Of a stretch of DNA of 15,761 nucleotides, positions 1 through 5,613 are shown one piece after another. The position numbers and the translations under genes are program-made. How positions within the stretch are numbered: position 1 is the first letter of the stretch; the number at the start of each line of letters is the position of its first letter. A model generated the notes under the pieces. It was not told the origin of the DNA, did not search any database, and saw only the letters and a list, made by a program, of their open reading frames with translations. This stretch comes from Bacteroidales bacterium (GTDB lineage: Bacteria > Bacteroidota > Bacteroidia > Bacteroidales > UBA7960), in NCBI GenBank assembly GCA_007128045.1, contig SKYG01000181.1:1-15761 (forward strand). Direction: 5' to 3'.

Positions 1-965
1 CCTTTTCCAAAGGTACGTTGTCCTATCACCACCCCACGATCAAAATCTTGTACGGCACCGGCCACAATTTCACTTGCGGAAGCGCTTTGTCGGTCAACCA
101 GAATGGCCAATGGGATATCTTTATCGATAGGGTCATTTAGGGTACGGTGAGTTGTATTTCTATCAGCTATACGACCTTTTGTACTGACCACCAGCTTATT
201 CTTGTCAACAAACAAATTGGTAATATTCACAGCTTCGTGAAGCAGTCCACCCCCATTGCCGCGCAGATCGATCACGATATGCTGGATATCATGGTCATTC
301 CGGAGCGTATTAAATGCTTGTCTCACTTCCCTGCTGGCCTGCTGGGTAAAGCCATTGAGTTTTATATACCCGGTATGATTATCAAGCATCCCAAAATAGG
401 GGATGTTATCGATGGTTACCACTTCCCGTACCAGGTTTTTTTGCAAGGGAGCAGGTTCCCCAATACGTTCTATCGTAAGCAGTAACGAGGTGCCAGGCTG
501 TCCCTGCAATAAAGTCCTCACCTCATCCACACCCAAAGACTCAACAGATTGACCATTGATTTTCAATATCTTATCTCCTGCAAGCAGTCCGGCTTTGTAG
601 GCAGGAAAGCCTTCATAAGGTTCAGAAATATACACATAATCACCCCTACGGTGTATCAGGGCTCCAATACCTCCATATTGCCCGGTAGTCATAAACCGCA
701 CATCTTCTATTTGCGATTCAGAGATATAGTTGGTATAGGGATCAAGTGAATATAGCATCTCATCGATGCCTGTCTTTATTATTTCGGATGGGTTCACCTC
801 ATCCACATAGTTTAATACCAGTTCACGAAACAGTGTGGTAAAAATATCCAGGTGTTTGGCAATCTCAAAGTTTTTGCTGGTAAACCCGGTCATCAGAAAT
901 GCTGAGATTACTATCAGTGAAATCGTCAGACTTACTTTTATGGTTTTTATTATGCGCATTTTCAT
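1..965 (-). CDS. C-terminal processing peptidase, S41 family (partial, C-terminus outside window)
   Basis: Translated from the minus strand, this gives 321 residues before the window ends. Residues 9-28 are a hydrophobic signal or membrane anchor. A PDZ domain covers about 85-170 (GQYGGIGALI, then AGLLAGDKILKINGQSV). The protease core follows, with GYIKLNGF (199-206) and VIDLRGNGGG (231-240). SASASEI (294-300) carries the nucleophile, probably Ser296, and TFGKG carries Lys321 exactly 25 residues later, the spacing of the Ser/Lys dyad in Prc/CtpA enzymes. Such proteases cut envelope proteins near unstructured C-termini; the substrate here is unknown. The ATG at 965-963 is used; a second ATG at 959-957 is possible and there is no SD. 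It lies downstream of yidD on the same strand across a repeat-rich 465-nt gap. The catalytic core is intact as far as visible; only the C-terminal part is missing, because of the window edge. Confidence 0.93.
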   Translation of the reverse strand, partial: MKMRIIKTIKVSLTISLIVISAFLMTGFTSKNFEIAKHLDIFTTLFRELVLNYVDEVNPSEIIKTGIDEMLYSLDPYTNYISESQIEDVRFMTTGQYGGIGALIHRRGDYVYISEPYEGFPAYKAGLLAGDKILKINGQSVESLGVDEVRTLLQGQPGTSLLLTIERIGEPAPLQKNLVREVVTIDNIPYFGMLDNHTGYIKLNGFTQQASREVRQAFNTLRNDHDIQHIVIDLRGNGGGLLHEAVNITNLFVDKNKLVVSTKGRIADRNTTHRTLNDPIDKDIPLAILVDRQSASASEIVAGAVQDFDRGVVIGQRTFGK

Positions 966-977
966 ATGTTTAAAATT

Positions 978-1033
978 GTCTGAATGTCTGAATGTCTGAA
1001 TGTCTGAATGTCTGAATGTCTGAATGTCTAAAT
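978..1033. repeat. 8-bp tandem repeat, GTCTGAAT x7
   Basis: Six perfect copies of GTCTGAAT are followed by one variant (GTCTAAAT), 56 bp in all. The array ends 12 nt from the start codon of the S41 protease gene (on the minus strand the unit reads ATTCAGAC). It is not coding, so gain or loss of units would change spacing upstream of the gene rather than a reading frame. Confidence 0.95.
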
Positions 1034-1035
1034 GT

Positions 1036-1069
1036 CGAGCGAAGCGAAGTCCCAAACAGATGTTCGGGA
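1036..1069 (-). repeat. Intergenic repeat element: CGAGCGAAGCGA box plus hairpin
   Basis: The 12-mer CGAGCGAAGCGA (1036-1047) recurs in opposite orientation at 4146-4157. Next to it, TCCCAAAC (1050-1057) and GTTCGGGA (1062-1069) form an 8-bp stem with a 4-nt loop. The single mismatch is A-C in plus-strand RNA but a G-U wobble in minus-strand RNA, so the structure suits the direction in which the neighbouring genes are transcribed. GGGATCTC just beyond the stem is also shared with the 4178-4185 copy. I infer a dispersed intergenic element; its genome-wide copy number cannot be seen here. Confidence 0.55.
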
Positions 1070-1088
1070 TCTCATCTGGTGCATATAA

Positions 1089-1121
1089 TCACGATCATAT
1101 GTGCCAACGTGTTGATCGTGA
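1089..1121. repeat. 9-bp perfect inverted repeat
   Basis: TCACGATCA (1089-1097) and TGATCGTGA (1113-1121) are perfect reverse complements around a 15-nt spacer. No T-tract follows on either strand, so it is a weak terminator candidate. It could be an operator or part of the surrounding repeat material; nothing in the sequence decides between these. Confidence 0.5.
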
Positions 1122-1187
1122 GAAGTTCATATTGTTACTGTGATTATTTGATGTACTCTTCATGATATTATTTTTAACCCGGAAACA

Positions 1188-1293
1188 GGCGACCACAAGG
1201 GTCGCCCCTACATGAACCCGCAACCCTTTGAGGTCAGGTCCTGCCCCTACGGTGCCTCTCCGCGGGAGTTCGTGGACAGGCCAAGTCCTGTCC
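1188..1293. repeat. Hairpin-bearing repeats ending in CCCTAC
   Basis: Three related units each end in C(C)CCTAC. The first has a perfect 7-bp stem GGCGACC/GGTCGCC (1188-1206, 5-nt loop). The second (about 1231-1250) has an imperfect AGGTC..CCTG core. The third has a perfect 7-bp stem GGACAGG/CCTGTCC (1274-1293, 6-nt loop). Their stems differ in sequence but keep the same layout. I recall similar GTAGGGGCGACC-type elements as dispersed repeats in environmental genomes; this is from memory, without a search. Confidence 0.6.
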
Positions 1294-1298
1294 CTACA

Positions 1299-1410
1299 GC
1301 GTTCCTCTGCGAATCACTCTGCGTTCCTCTGCGGTTATCCCCCTCCGCGTTCCTCTGCGAATCACTCCGCGTTCCTCCGCGGTTAATTCCTCTCAGCGTT
1401 CCTGCGGTTA
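1299..1410. repeat. GCGTTCCTCTGCG interspersed repeat, five units
   Basis: GCGTTCCTCTGCG occurs at 1299-1311, 1321-1333 and 1347-1359, with variants at 1369-1381 (TCCGCG) and 1396-1406 (shortened). The units pair into a 39-bp composite, unit-AATCACTCY-unit-GTTA, found twice at a 48-bp period (1299-1337 and 1347-1385). It lies just downstream of the yidD stop on the minus strand. The function is unknown. Confidence 0.8.
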
Positions 1411-1430
1411 AAGAACCCGCATCCCGCCCC

Positions 1431-1667
1431 TCACGGCACCGGGTCATAGCCACTACCACCCCAGGGGTGACATGATGCAAATCGTTTCAGGGTTAGCCAA
1501 CCACCTTTGAATGCTCCGTGCTTTTTAATGGCTTCCAGTCCATAGTGCGAACAAGTTGGTGTATAGCGGCATGAGGGTGGCAGATAAGGAGATATTGCAC
1601 CCTGGTAAAACCTGATCACCCCAATGAATAGCCATCCAATTAACTTATTCAGAAATCTAACCATCAC
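1431..1667 (-). CDS. yidD: Membrane protein insertion efficiency factor YidD
   Basis: This 78-residue protein has the full YidD signature: an amphipathic or hydrophobic N-terminus (about 4-20), RFYQGAISPYLPPSCRYTP (about 19-37), TCSHYGLEAIKKHG, and a C-terminal SCHPWGGSGYDPVP. Three conserved Cys are present, in the SCRYTPTC and ASCHPW segments. YidD acts at the inner membrane and helps YidC-dependent insertion of membrane proteins. The length is normal for the family. Translation may begin at either of two adjacent ATG codons (MMVRF). It follows rnpA on the same strand, as in many bacteria, but 189 nt away with a tandem repeat between them, so the two may be partly uncoupled. No yidC is in the window. 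Confidence 0.96.
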   Translation of the reverse strand: MMVRFLNKLIGWLFIGVIRFYQGAISPYLPPSCRYTPTCSHYGLEAIKKHGAFKGGWLTLKRFASCHPWGGSGYDPVP

Positions 1668-1737
1668 TCATCAACGTTTATCATCCCAATGCCAGTATTT
1701 TAATCTACAATTTTTTGATGGCAAACCAGCATGTATC

Positions 1738-1754
1738 TAACAAATTTTTTGTTA
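1738..1754 (-). other. AT-rich palindrome between rnpA and yidD
   Basis: TAACAAA (1738-1744) and TTTGTTA (1748-1754) form a perfect 7-bp inverted repeat around TTT. With only one G-C pair per arm it would be a weak RNA hairpin, so it may be a protein site, a weak attenuator or chance in an AT-rich spacer. Confidence 0.3.
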
Positions 1755-1762
1755 ATTTCTGT

Positions 1763-1846
1763 CCTTCGACCTTTGACCTTCGACCTTTGACCTTCGACTT
1801 TCGACCTTTGACCTTCGACCTTTGACCTTTGACCTTCGACCTTCGA
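1763..1846. repeat. 7-bp tandem repeat, CCTTYGA x12
   Basis: Twelve consecutive heptamers, mostly CCTTCGA or CCTTTGA with one CTTTCGA, fill 84 bp. A partial copy (CCTTCTT) runs toward the rnpA stop, 10 nt away. The array separates rnpA from yidD. The two main versions alternate for much of the array, suggesting a 14-bp higher-order unit. It is non-coding; on the minus-strand transcript it reads as purine-rich TCAAAGG/TCGAAGG. Confidence 0.95.
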
Positions 1847-1856
1847 CCTTCTTGCT

Positions 1857-2306
1857 TTATTCCATTGTTTTATCGTTCTTCAGTTTGTCCATCAGCTTAT
1901 GCAAAGATATGGTGATTTTTGATTCAAGCTCTGCATATGAAAGAATCTGGTTGCCAGAATAGACAAACGCCAGCAGGCAATGATAGTCCTCCTTTTCCAG
2001 AAACGCATAAAACCCGGATTTGTTTTTCCGGTAGGCTTCACGAATAAGTCTTTTGATCAGGTTGCGGTCAACAGCCCTTTTGAATTTTTTAGCAGGAACA
2101 GATATCATACATTTGGCAGGAGCTCTCAGGTACTGGTCAAATCCAGGATCATCGATAAGGCCGGTATAAGGATCAGGATGGTTGCTTGTTTTAAGTTTCA
2201 AATATACGACTCGGAAGGGGTAACAAAAAAAATCATTTCCGTAAGTGAAAAGCATTTTTTGATGTTGGAAGCTACAAAGCCGTTCTTGCTTGGTGTATGT
2301 TGGCAT
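1857..2306 (-). CDS. rnpA: Ribonuclease P protein component
   Basis: This 149-residue protein is the protein subunit of RNase P, which with the RNase P RNA removes 5' leaders from pre-tRNAs. The N-terminus TKQERLCSF and the following FTYGNDFFCYPFRVVY match the family's first strand and helix. The diagnostic RNR motif is KRAVDRNLIKRLIREAYR at about 77-94. It is somewhat longer than the usual 110-130 residues because of a loop rich in Pro and Asp (about 41-60) between the two core halves. The ATG at 2306-2304 is the first in frame after an upstream TAA, with no SD. It sits 44 nt after hemD and probably shares its transcript. rpmH and dnaA, often its neighbours elsewhere, are absent. Confidence 0.96.
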   Translation of the reverse strand: MPTYTKQERLCSFQHQKMLFTYGNDFFCYPFRVVYLKLKTSNHPDPYTGLIDDPGFDQYLRAPAKCMISVPAKKFKRAVDRNLIKRLIREAYRKNKSGFYAFLEKEDYHCLLAFVYSGNQILSYAELESKITISLHKLMDKLKNDKTME

Positions 2307-2350
2307 GATAATTTATGACGGGCCAATGCAAAACAGGGTATTGATACCCG

Positions 2351-3097
2351 TTATTTTTTGGAATGATTTTGAAGGTACTCTTGAATGGCCATGATCATAG
2401 AGGGAGATTTTTCTGTCGGAGCTGCAATATGAACAGTAAAACCGTATTTTTTTGCCGCTTTTGCAGTGGCCTCGCCAAACGTAGCTAAAATGGTATCTCC
2501 TTGCTGATAATCAGGAAAGTTGGTTTTAAGAGACTCTATTCCGAACGGGCTGAAAAAAACCAGCATCTGATAGTCTTCCAGCCTTACGTCGGATAAATTG
2601 GCAGATACCGTACGGTATATGGGTGCAGAAAAAAACTGAATTTTATTTTGTTTCAGCAGCTGGGGGATACTTTTTTTATGGTTTTCACCACAGGGAAACA
2701 AGTATTTTTCGTCTTTATGTTTTTTTATCAGATCAAGCAATTCAATAAAATTGTTCTTTCCAAAGAAAATTTTTCTTTTGCGGTATTGAACATACTTTTG
2801 AAGATACAATGCAATGGCTTCTGAAGTACAAAAATACTTTGTCTGATCAGAGATCATCACGCGCAGCTCTTCACATAGATTAAAAAAATGATCAATCGAA
2901 TGTTTTGAAGTAAAAATTATGGCAGTAAATTCAGGAATATTGATCCGGTGTTTCCGGAAGTCACGGGCACCTACACTTTCAATATTGAAAAATTTCCGGA
3001 AGGTTATTTCCAGGTTAAACTGTTTTATAATTTCGGTATAGGGCGACTTTTCACTATCCGGTTGTGGTTGGGAAATAAGTACTTGCTTTATCTTCAA
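2351..3097 (-). CDS. hemD: Uroporphyrinogen-III synthase (HemD)
   Basis: This 248-residue protein should cyclise hydroxymethylbilane to uroporphyrinogen III, the branch-point tetrapyrrole for heme, siroheme and cobalamin, in the cytoplasm. The two-lobed HemD fold is visible as VLISQPQP (6-13), AIIFTSKHSIDHFF (59-72), LFPCGENHKKSIPQLL (133-148), YRTV (161-164, the conserved Tyr), VFFSPFGIESL (180-190) and ATFGEATAKAAKKYG (205-219). The family has little strict conservation, so the assignment rests on the whole pattern. The start is TTG (3097-3095), supported by a strong SD (GGAGGA, 3111-3106) 8 nt upstream and by the usual N-terminal K-K/Q-V-L-I-S-Q-P pattern starting there. The gene lies between a DUF4271 gene and rnpA, an order typical of Bacteroidota, rather than in a heme operon. 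Confidence 0.92.
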   Translation of the reverse strand: MKIKQVLISQPQPDSEKSPYTEIIKQFNLEITFRKFFNIESVGARDFRKHRINIPEFTAIIFTSKHSIDHFFNLCEELRVMISDQTKYFCTSEAIALYLQKYVQYRKRKIFFGKNNFIELLDLIKKHKDEKYLFPCGENHKKSIPQLLKQNKIQFFSAPIYRTVSANLSDVRLEDYQMLVFFSPFGIESLKTNFPDYQQGDTILATFGEATAKAAKKYGFTVHIAAPTEKSPSMIMAIQEYLQNHSKK

Positions 3098-3105
3098 AGT
3101 TCAGA

Positions 3106-3111
3106 TCCTCC
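3106..3111 (-). promoter_or_regulatory. Strong ribosome binding site for hemD (TTG start)
   Basis: On the minus strand GGAGGA is followed by 8 nt and then the TTG start of hemD. None of the other genes whose starts lie in the window shows a comparable SD site; they start after A/T-rich leaders, as is usual in Bacteroidota. The site fixes the hemD start and probably compensates for the weak initiator codon. Confidence 0.75.
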
Positions 3112-3151
3112 AATTGATTTCTGGTGCGTATTGTTCTGTTTCAATTACCGG

Positions 3152-4039
3152 TCACGCCGTTAGAAGATATTTACTTCCAACTTTAAGAATGAGCAGAAAA
3201 GGTGCTAATTCAACGCAGCAAAGGTACAAAATTAAATAATATCCGGGAAATGCAGAAACCTTATATCCAATAATTGCACCCCTGACCACTTTGATCATGT
3301 TTATTAAAAACCAGAGCAGCCAGGTTATAAACAAAGCCTCATAGGTAGGGTTATAGGCAAGGTATACAGCCGGCCCTAAAAGTAAGATGCCGGTAAGTTG
3401 ATTAAAGAGAAATATATTTTTCAGGTATGCCAGGGTAGCCATTTTTGTTTCAAACACCCAGGCAGAGAATCCCAGCAACAGGCTTTTTACAAGAAAAAAT
3501 AATGAGCATAATAAAAAAACCGTAATAAATAGCAAGAAAGGGTTTAATATCTCAAAGCGGGCAGACAGGTTTAGAAACATGACAGTCTGCCAGATCAAGA
3601 TCGAAAAAACCACAAGAAAGTTAAAAAAGAGCAAGTACGTTATTGCCTCATCAAAGAATCCGCCTTCCCGTTCCATCTGGGTAAAAGAAACATTGCCAAA
3701 AGCGGCCTTAAAGAAATGACCGATCCTTGAAGAAAAGAAGTAGCGGGCAATGCCCAAAGCTATCAGGGCAACAAGTACAAAAAAGACCTTCCAGTCATCC
3801 CTTTGCTGGTTAAGAGGAATGCCCTCCAACTGGTTCGTGTTCGTTTCAGTTTTGAGGTGATGGGGGCTGGCGTAAAAAGTTTCAGAGTTTCCAATTACAG
3901 TCTCAGGCTGTTCTACAGACTCGGCAACATGAACCTCATATGATGGTTCTTGTGTTTGCTCTATTGTGAAAGGCTGACATACCAATGTTGATGATGTCCA
4001 TTGGTATACAATCAACGCGAACAACAAGAGCCATTTCAT
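3152..4039 (-). CDS. DUF4271 multi-pass membrane protein
   Basis: This 295-residue protein starts with a signal-like hydrophobic stretch (1-21, cleavage possible near VCQ). A polar, Thr/Glu-rich extracytoplasmic linker follows (22-80), then about six membrane segments: 84-102, 131-156, 163-190, 208-229, 233-252 and 264-287. The fold and its position directly upstream of hemD match the Bacteroidota-restricted DUF4271 family, which has no established function. The conserved FDEAITYLLFFNF and GYKVSAFPGYYLILYLC regions are the strongest family-like parts. It ends 54 nt before the hemD start and is probably the first gene of the DUF4271-hemD-rnpA transcript. The ATG at 4039-4037 has no SD. The family call is from pattern and context; the function is unknown. 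Confidence 0.8.
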   Translation of the reverse strand: MKWLLLFALIVYQWTSSTLVCQPFTIEQTQEPSYEVHVAESVEQPETVIGNSETFYASPHHLKTETNTNQLEGIPLNQQRDDWKVFFVLVALIALGIARYFFSSRIGHFFKAAFGNVSFTQMEREGGFFDEAITYLLFFNFLVVFSILIWQTVMFLNLSARFEILNPFLLFITVFLLCSLFFLVKSLLLGFSAWVFETKMATLAYLKNIFLFNQLTGILLLGPAVYLAYNPTYEALFITWLLWFLINMIKVVRGAIIGYKVSAFPGYYLILYLCCVELAPFLLILKVGSKYLLTA

Positions 4040-4074
4040 TCGAATAAATTTGTTTAAATCGGTTAAATAGCCTG

Positions 4075-4090
4075 CCCCGATTAACCGGGG
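4075..4090 (-). other. Small GC hairpin in the DUF4271 leader
   Basis: CCCCG (4075-4079) and CGGGG (4086-4090) can pair around a 6-nt loop, 35 nt before the DUF4271 start codon. If transcribed it would be a stable structure in the 5' leader. It could instead be the terminal hairpin of a repeat. No T-tract follows. Confidence 0.4.
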
Positions 4091-4145
4091 GAACCCACTA
4101 ACGTTTATTATTCACGAAATATTAGTTTCATTTGTGTTCATGATC

Positions 4146-4231
4146 TCGCTTCGCTCGGTACATATCCTGAAGTGCACGGGATCTCGAACCCCCCGCTTCG
4201 CTGAGGGGTTCGAGATGACAAGTGCCCTGTG
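4146..4231. repeat. Palindromic intergenic repeat element
   Basis: ATCTCGAACCCC (4181-4192) and GGGGTTCGAGAT (4205-4216) are a perfect 12-bp inverted repeat with a 12-nt loop. CACGGG (4175-4180) with CCCTGTG (4225-4231, one bulge) extends the stem. The left part carries TCGCTTCGCTCG (4146-4157), the reverse complement of the box at 1036-1047, and the loop holds a similar CGCTTCGCT. Both loci also share GGGATCTC. This looks like a REP-like dispersed element; a role as terminator or in mRNA stability is inference. Confidence 0.65.
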
Positions 4232-4421
4232 TGTTTAGGGGGGCGCGCGGGGAGTGGTGTGTCAAACAAAATACATGGCGGTTTCATCATGAATACTTTT
4301 TACAAATGTAAGACATTTAAAAAGTTTTTTCTGGAACTTACAACGAAAGATCAAGCTTGTGAAAACATTAACAATTGACCATTAAAGCCAGCAAACATTA
4401 TAAAAAAAATAACAATTAAGC

Positions 4422-4452
4422 TTTGCCTGCAACTAAAATAGCATTAATTTTG
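4422..4452 (+). promoter_or_regulatory. Bacteroidetes-type primary sigma promoter for pta
   Basis: TTTG at 4422-4425 (-33 element), a 19-nt spacer, then TAATTTTG at 4445-4452, a full match to the Bacteroidetes -7 consensus TAnnTTTG. Transcription would start around 4457-4462, leaving an AT-rich leader of about 40 nt before the pta ATG at 4499. The location and fit make this the best-supported promoter in the window. Confidence 0.8.
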
Positions 4453-4498
4453 CGGAACATAAGAAATATACCCACATCTATCAACCCTTTTATTTAAT

Positions 4499-5500
4499 AT
4501 GCAGTTACTACACAGCATCAAAGAGAAAGCAAAAAAGGCACCAAAAACCATCGTATTGCCGGAGGGCATTGAAGAACGCACCTTACAGGCAGCCAATGAG
4601 GTTATCAGGGAAGGCATTGCCCATATTATATTGCTGGGCGATTCCAGGAAAATAGAAGAAGCTGCATCATCAATGGGTTTGGGCTTTATTGAGCAGGCCA
4701 CTATTATTGATCCGGTTCATCACAAGAAGAAGGAGTTTTATGCACAATTGCTTTTTGAGCTTCGCAAGCATAAAGGATTGAGCATGGATGAGGCCATGAA
4801 GTTTGTTGAGGACCCTCTTTACCTGGCCACGCTTCTAATTAAGAACGGCGATGCAGATGGTGAGGTTGCCGGGGCGATGAATTCAACAGGCAATGTATTG
4901 CGACCAGCATTCCAGGTGGTAAAAACCATGCCCGGGATTACTGTGGTATCGGGAGCATTTATTATGATCATGAAAGACACGACCTGGGGCCAGGATGGCA
5001 TCATGGTGTTTGCTGACTGCGCCGTACACCCTGATCCCAATGCTGCTGAACTTGCCCAGATAGCTGTGATGACAGGAAAAACTACCCGGGCTATTACAGG
5101 CATGGAGCCACGAATTGCCATGCTGAGTTTTTCCACCAAAGGAAGTGCGAAACATCCGATGTGCGACAAAGTTATTGAGGCTACCAGGCTTGCTAAAGAA
5201 ATGGAGCCAACGATGATGATTGATGGAGAGTTACAGGCAGATGCTGCCATTGTTGAGAGTATTGGTAAAAGCAAAGCACCTGATAGTCCACTTGCAGGCA
5301 AAGCAAATGTGCTGGTGTTTCCAAGCCTGGAAGCAGGAAATATTGCTTACAAGTTAGTGCAGAGGTTGGCAGGCGCAGAAGCTGTAGGCCCCGTATTGCA
5401 GGGAATGGCAGCACCAATAAACGATCTCTCCCGTGGCTGCTCCGTCGACGACATCATCAATCTGGTTGCTATTACCGTAAACCAGGCAGCAGCGAAATAA
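4499..5500 (+). CDS. pta: Phosphate acetyltransferase
   Basis: This 333-residue cytoplasmic enzyme interconverts acetyl-CoA + phosphate and acetyl-phosphate + CoA. It is the short form, made of the catalytic PTA_PTB domain alone without the N-terminal regulatory domains of E. coli Pta, and the length equals that of the Methanosarcina enzyme. Motifs in order are TIVLPEGIEERTLQAA (17-32), GEVAGAMNSTGNVLRPA, MLSFSTKGSAKHP, MIDGELQADAA, VFPSLEAGNIAYKLVQRL and PINDLSRGCSVDDI near the end. The active-site Ser, Arg and Asp of the archaeal enzyme correspond to Ser311, Arg312 and Asp318 with identical spacing. ackA follows 113 nt downstream on the same strand, giving the acetate pathway. The ATG at 4499 is preceded by an A/T-rich leader without SD and by a strong promoter. 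Confidence 0.97.
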   Translation: MQLLHSIKEKAKKAPKTIVLPEGIEERTLQAANEVIREGIAHIILLGDSRKIEEAASSMGLGFIEQATIIDPVHHKKKEFYAQLLFELRKHKGLSMDEAMKFVEDPLYLATLLIKNGDADGEVAGAMNSTGNVLRPAFQVVKTMPGITVVSGAFIMIMKDTTWGQDGIMVFADCAVHPDPNAAELAQIAVMTGKTTRAITGMEPRIAMLSFSTKGSAKHPMCDKVIEATRLAKEMEPTMMIDGELQADAAIVESIGKSKAPDSPLAGKANVLVFPSLEAGNIAYKLVQRLAGAEAVGPVLQGMAAPINDLSRGCSVDDIINLVAITVNQAAAK

Positions 5501-5613
5501 TTACAGGTAAACCAACATAGTATTACATGTCATCCCGACTATTGAAGGCCTGATCGTTGAACATCACAAACTGATATAAATCAAAACCAACAACTTACAA
5601 ACAAAAAACGACA

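Larger units (their letters stand above)
966..1430. other. Gene-free, repeat-packed spacer between yidD and the S41 protease gene
   Basis: These 465 nt contain no credible gene. They hold, in plus-strand order, the 8-bp tandem array (978-1033), a CGAGCGAAGCGA box with a hairpin (1036-1069), a 9-bp inverted repeat (1089-1121), hairpin-bearing CCCTAC-ended units (1188-1293), and a family of GCGTTCCTCTGCG repeats (1299-1410). Short open frames on both strands (1212-1475 plus, 1247-1480 minus) exist only because the repeats lack stops: their translations are low-complexity echoes of the repeats and resemble no protein family I know. Confidence 0.8.
4040..4498. other. Divergent intergenic region between the DUF4271 gene and pta
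   Basis: These 459 nt hold no credible gene. Next to DUF4271 there is a CCCCG/CGGGG hairpin (4075-4090). A repeat element with a long palindrome lies at 4146-4231, followed by a short G-rich, GC-dense stretch (4238-4256) unlike its AT-rich surroundings. From about 4300 the DNA is AT-rich and ends in the pta promoter. I found no convincing Bacteroidetes-type promoter facing DUF4271. Confidence 0.75.

Noticed and set aside
1089..1121. Rho-independent terminator after yidD
   Set aside because: The 9-bp stem has a 15-nt loop and no T-tract on either strand, and it lies about 310 nt beyond the yidD stop, so I list it only as an inverted repeat.
1212..1480. Overlapping short open frames on both strands in the yidD-protease spacer
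   Set aside because: They consist of translated GCGTTCCTCTGCG and hairpin repeats, overlap each other antisense, and resemble no known protein. The minus-strand frame also overlaps the C-terminal end of yidD.
978..1846. Possible CRISPR array
   Set aside because: The repeats are 7, 8 and 13 bp, directly adjacent or irregularly spaced, with no unique spacers of 25-40 bp and no cas genes.
4444..5417. Minus-strand open frames opposite pta
   Set aside because: They are antisense shadows of a strongly conserved enzyme gene, with low-complexity Ser/Ala-rich translations and no family resemblance.
5501..5613. Independent promoter for ackA (TTG ... TATAAATC)
   Set aside because: The -7 part does not match TAnnTTTG and the spacing is off. 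Co-transcription with pta explains the layout better.
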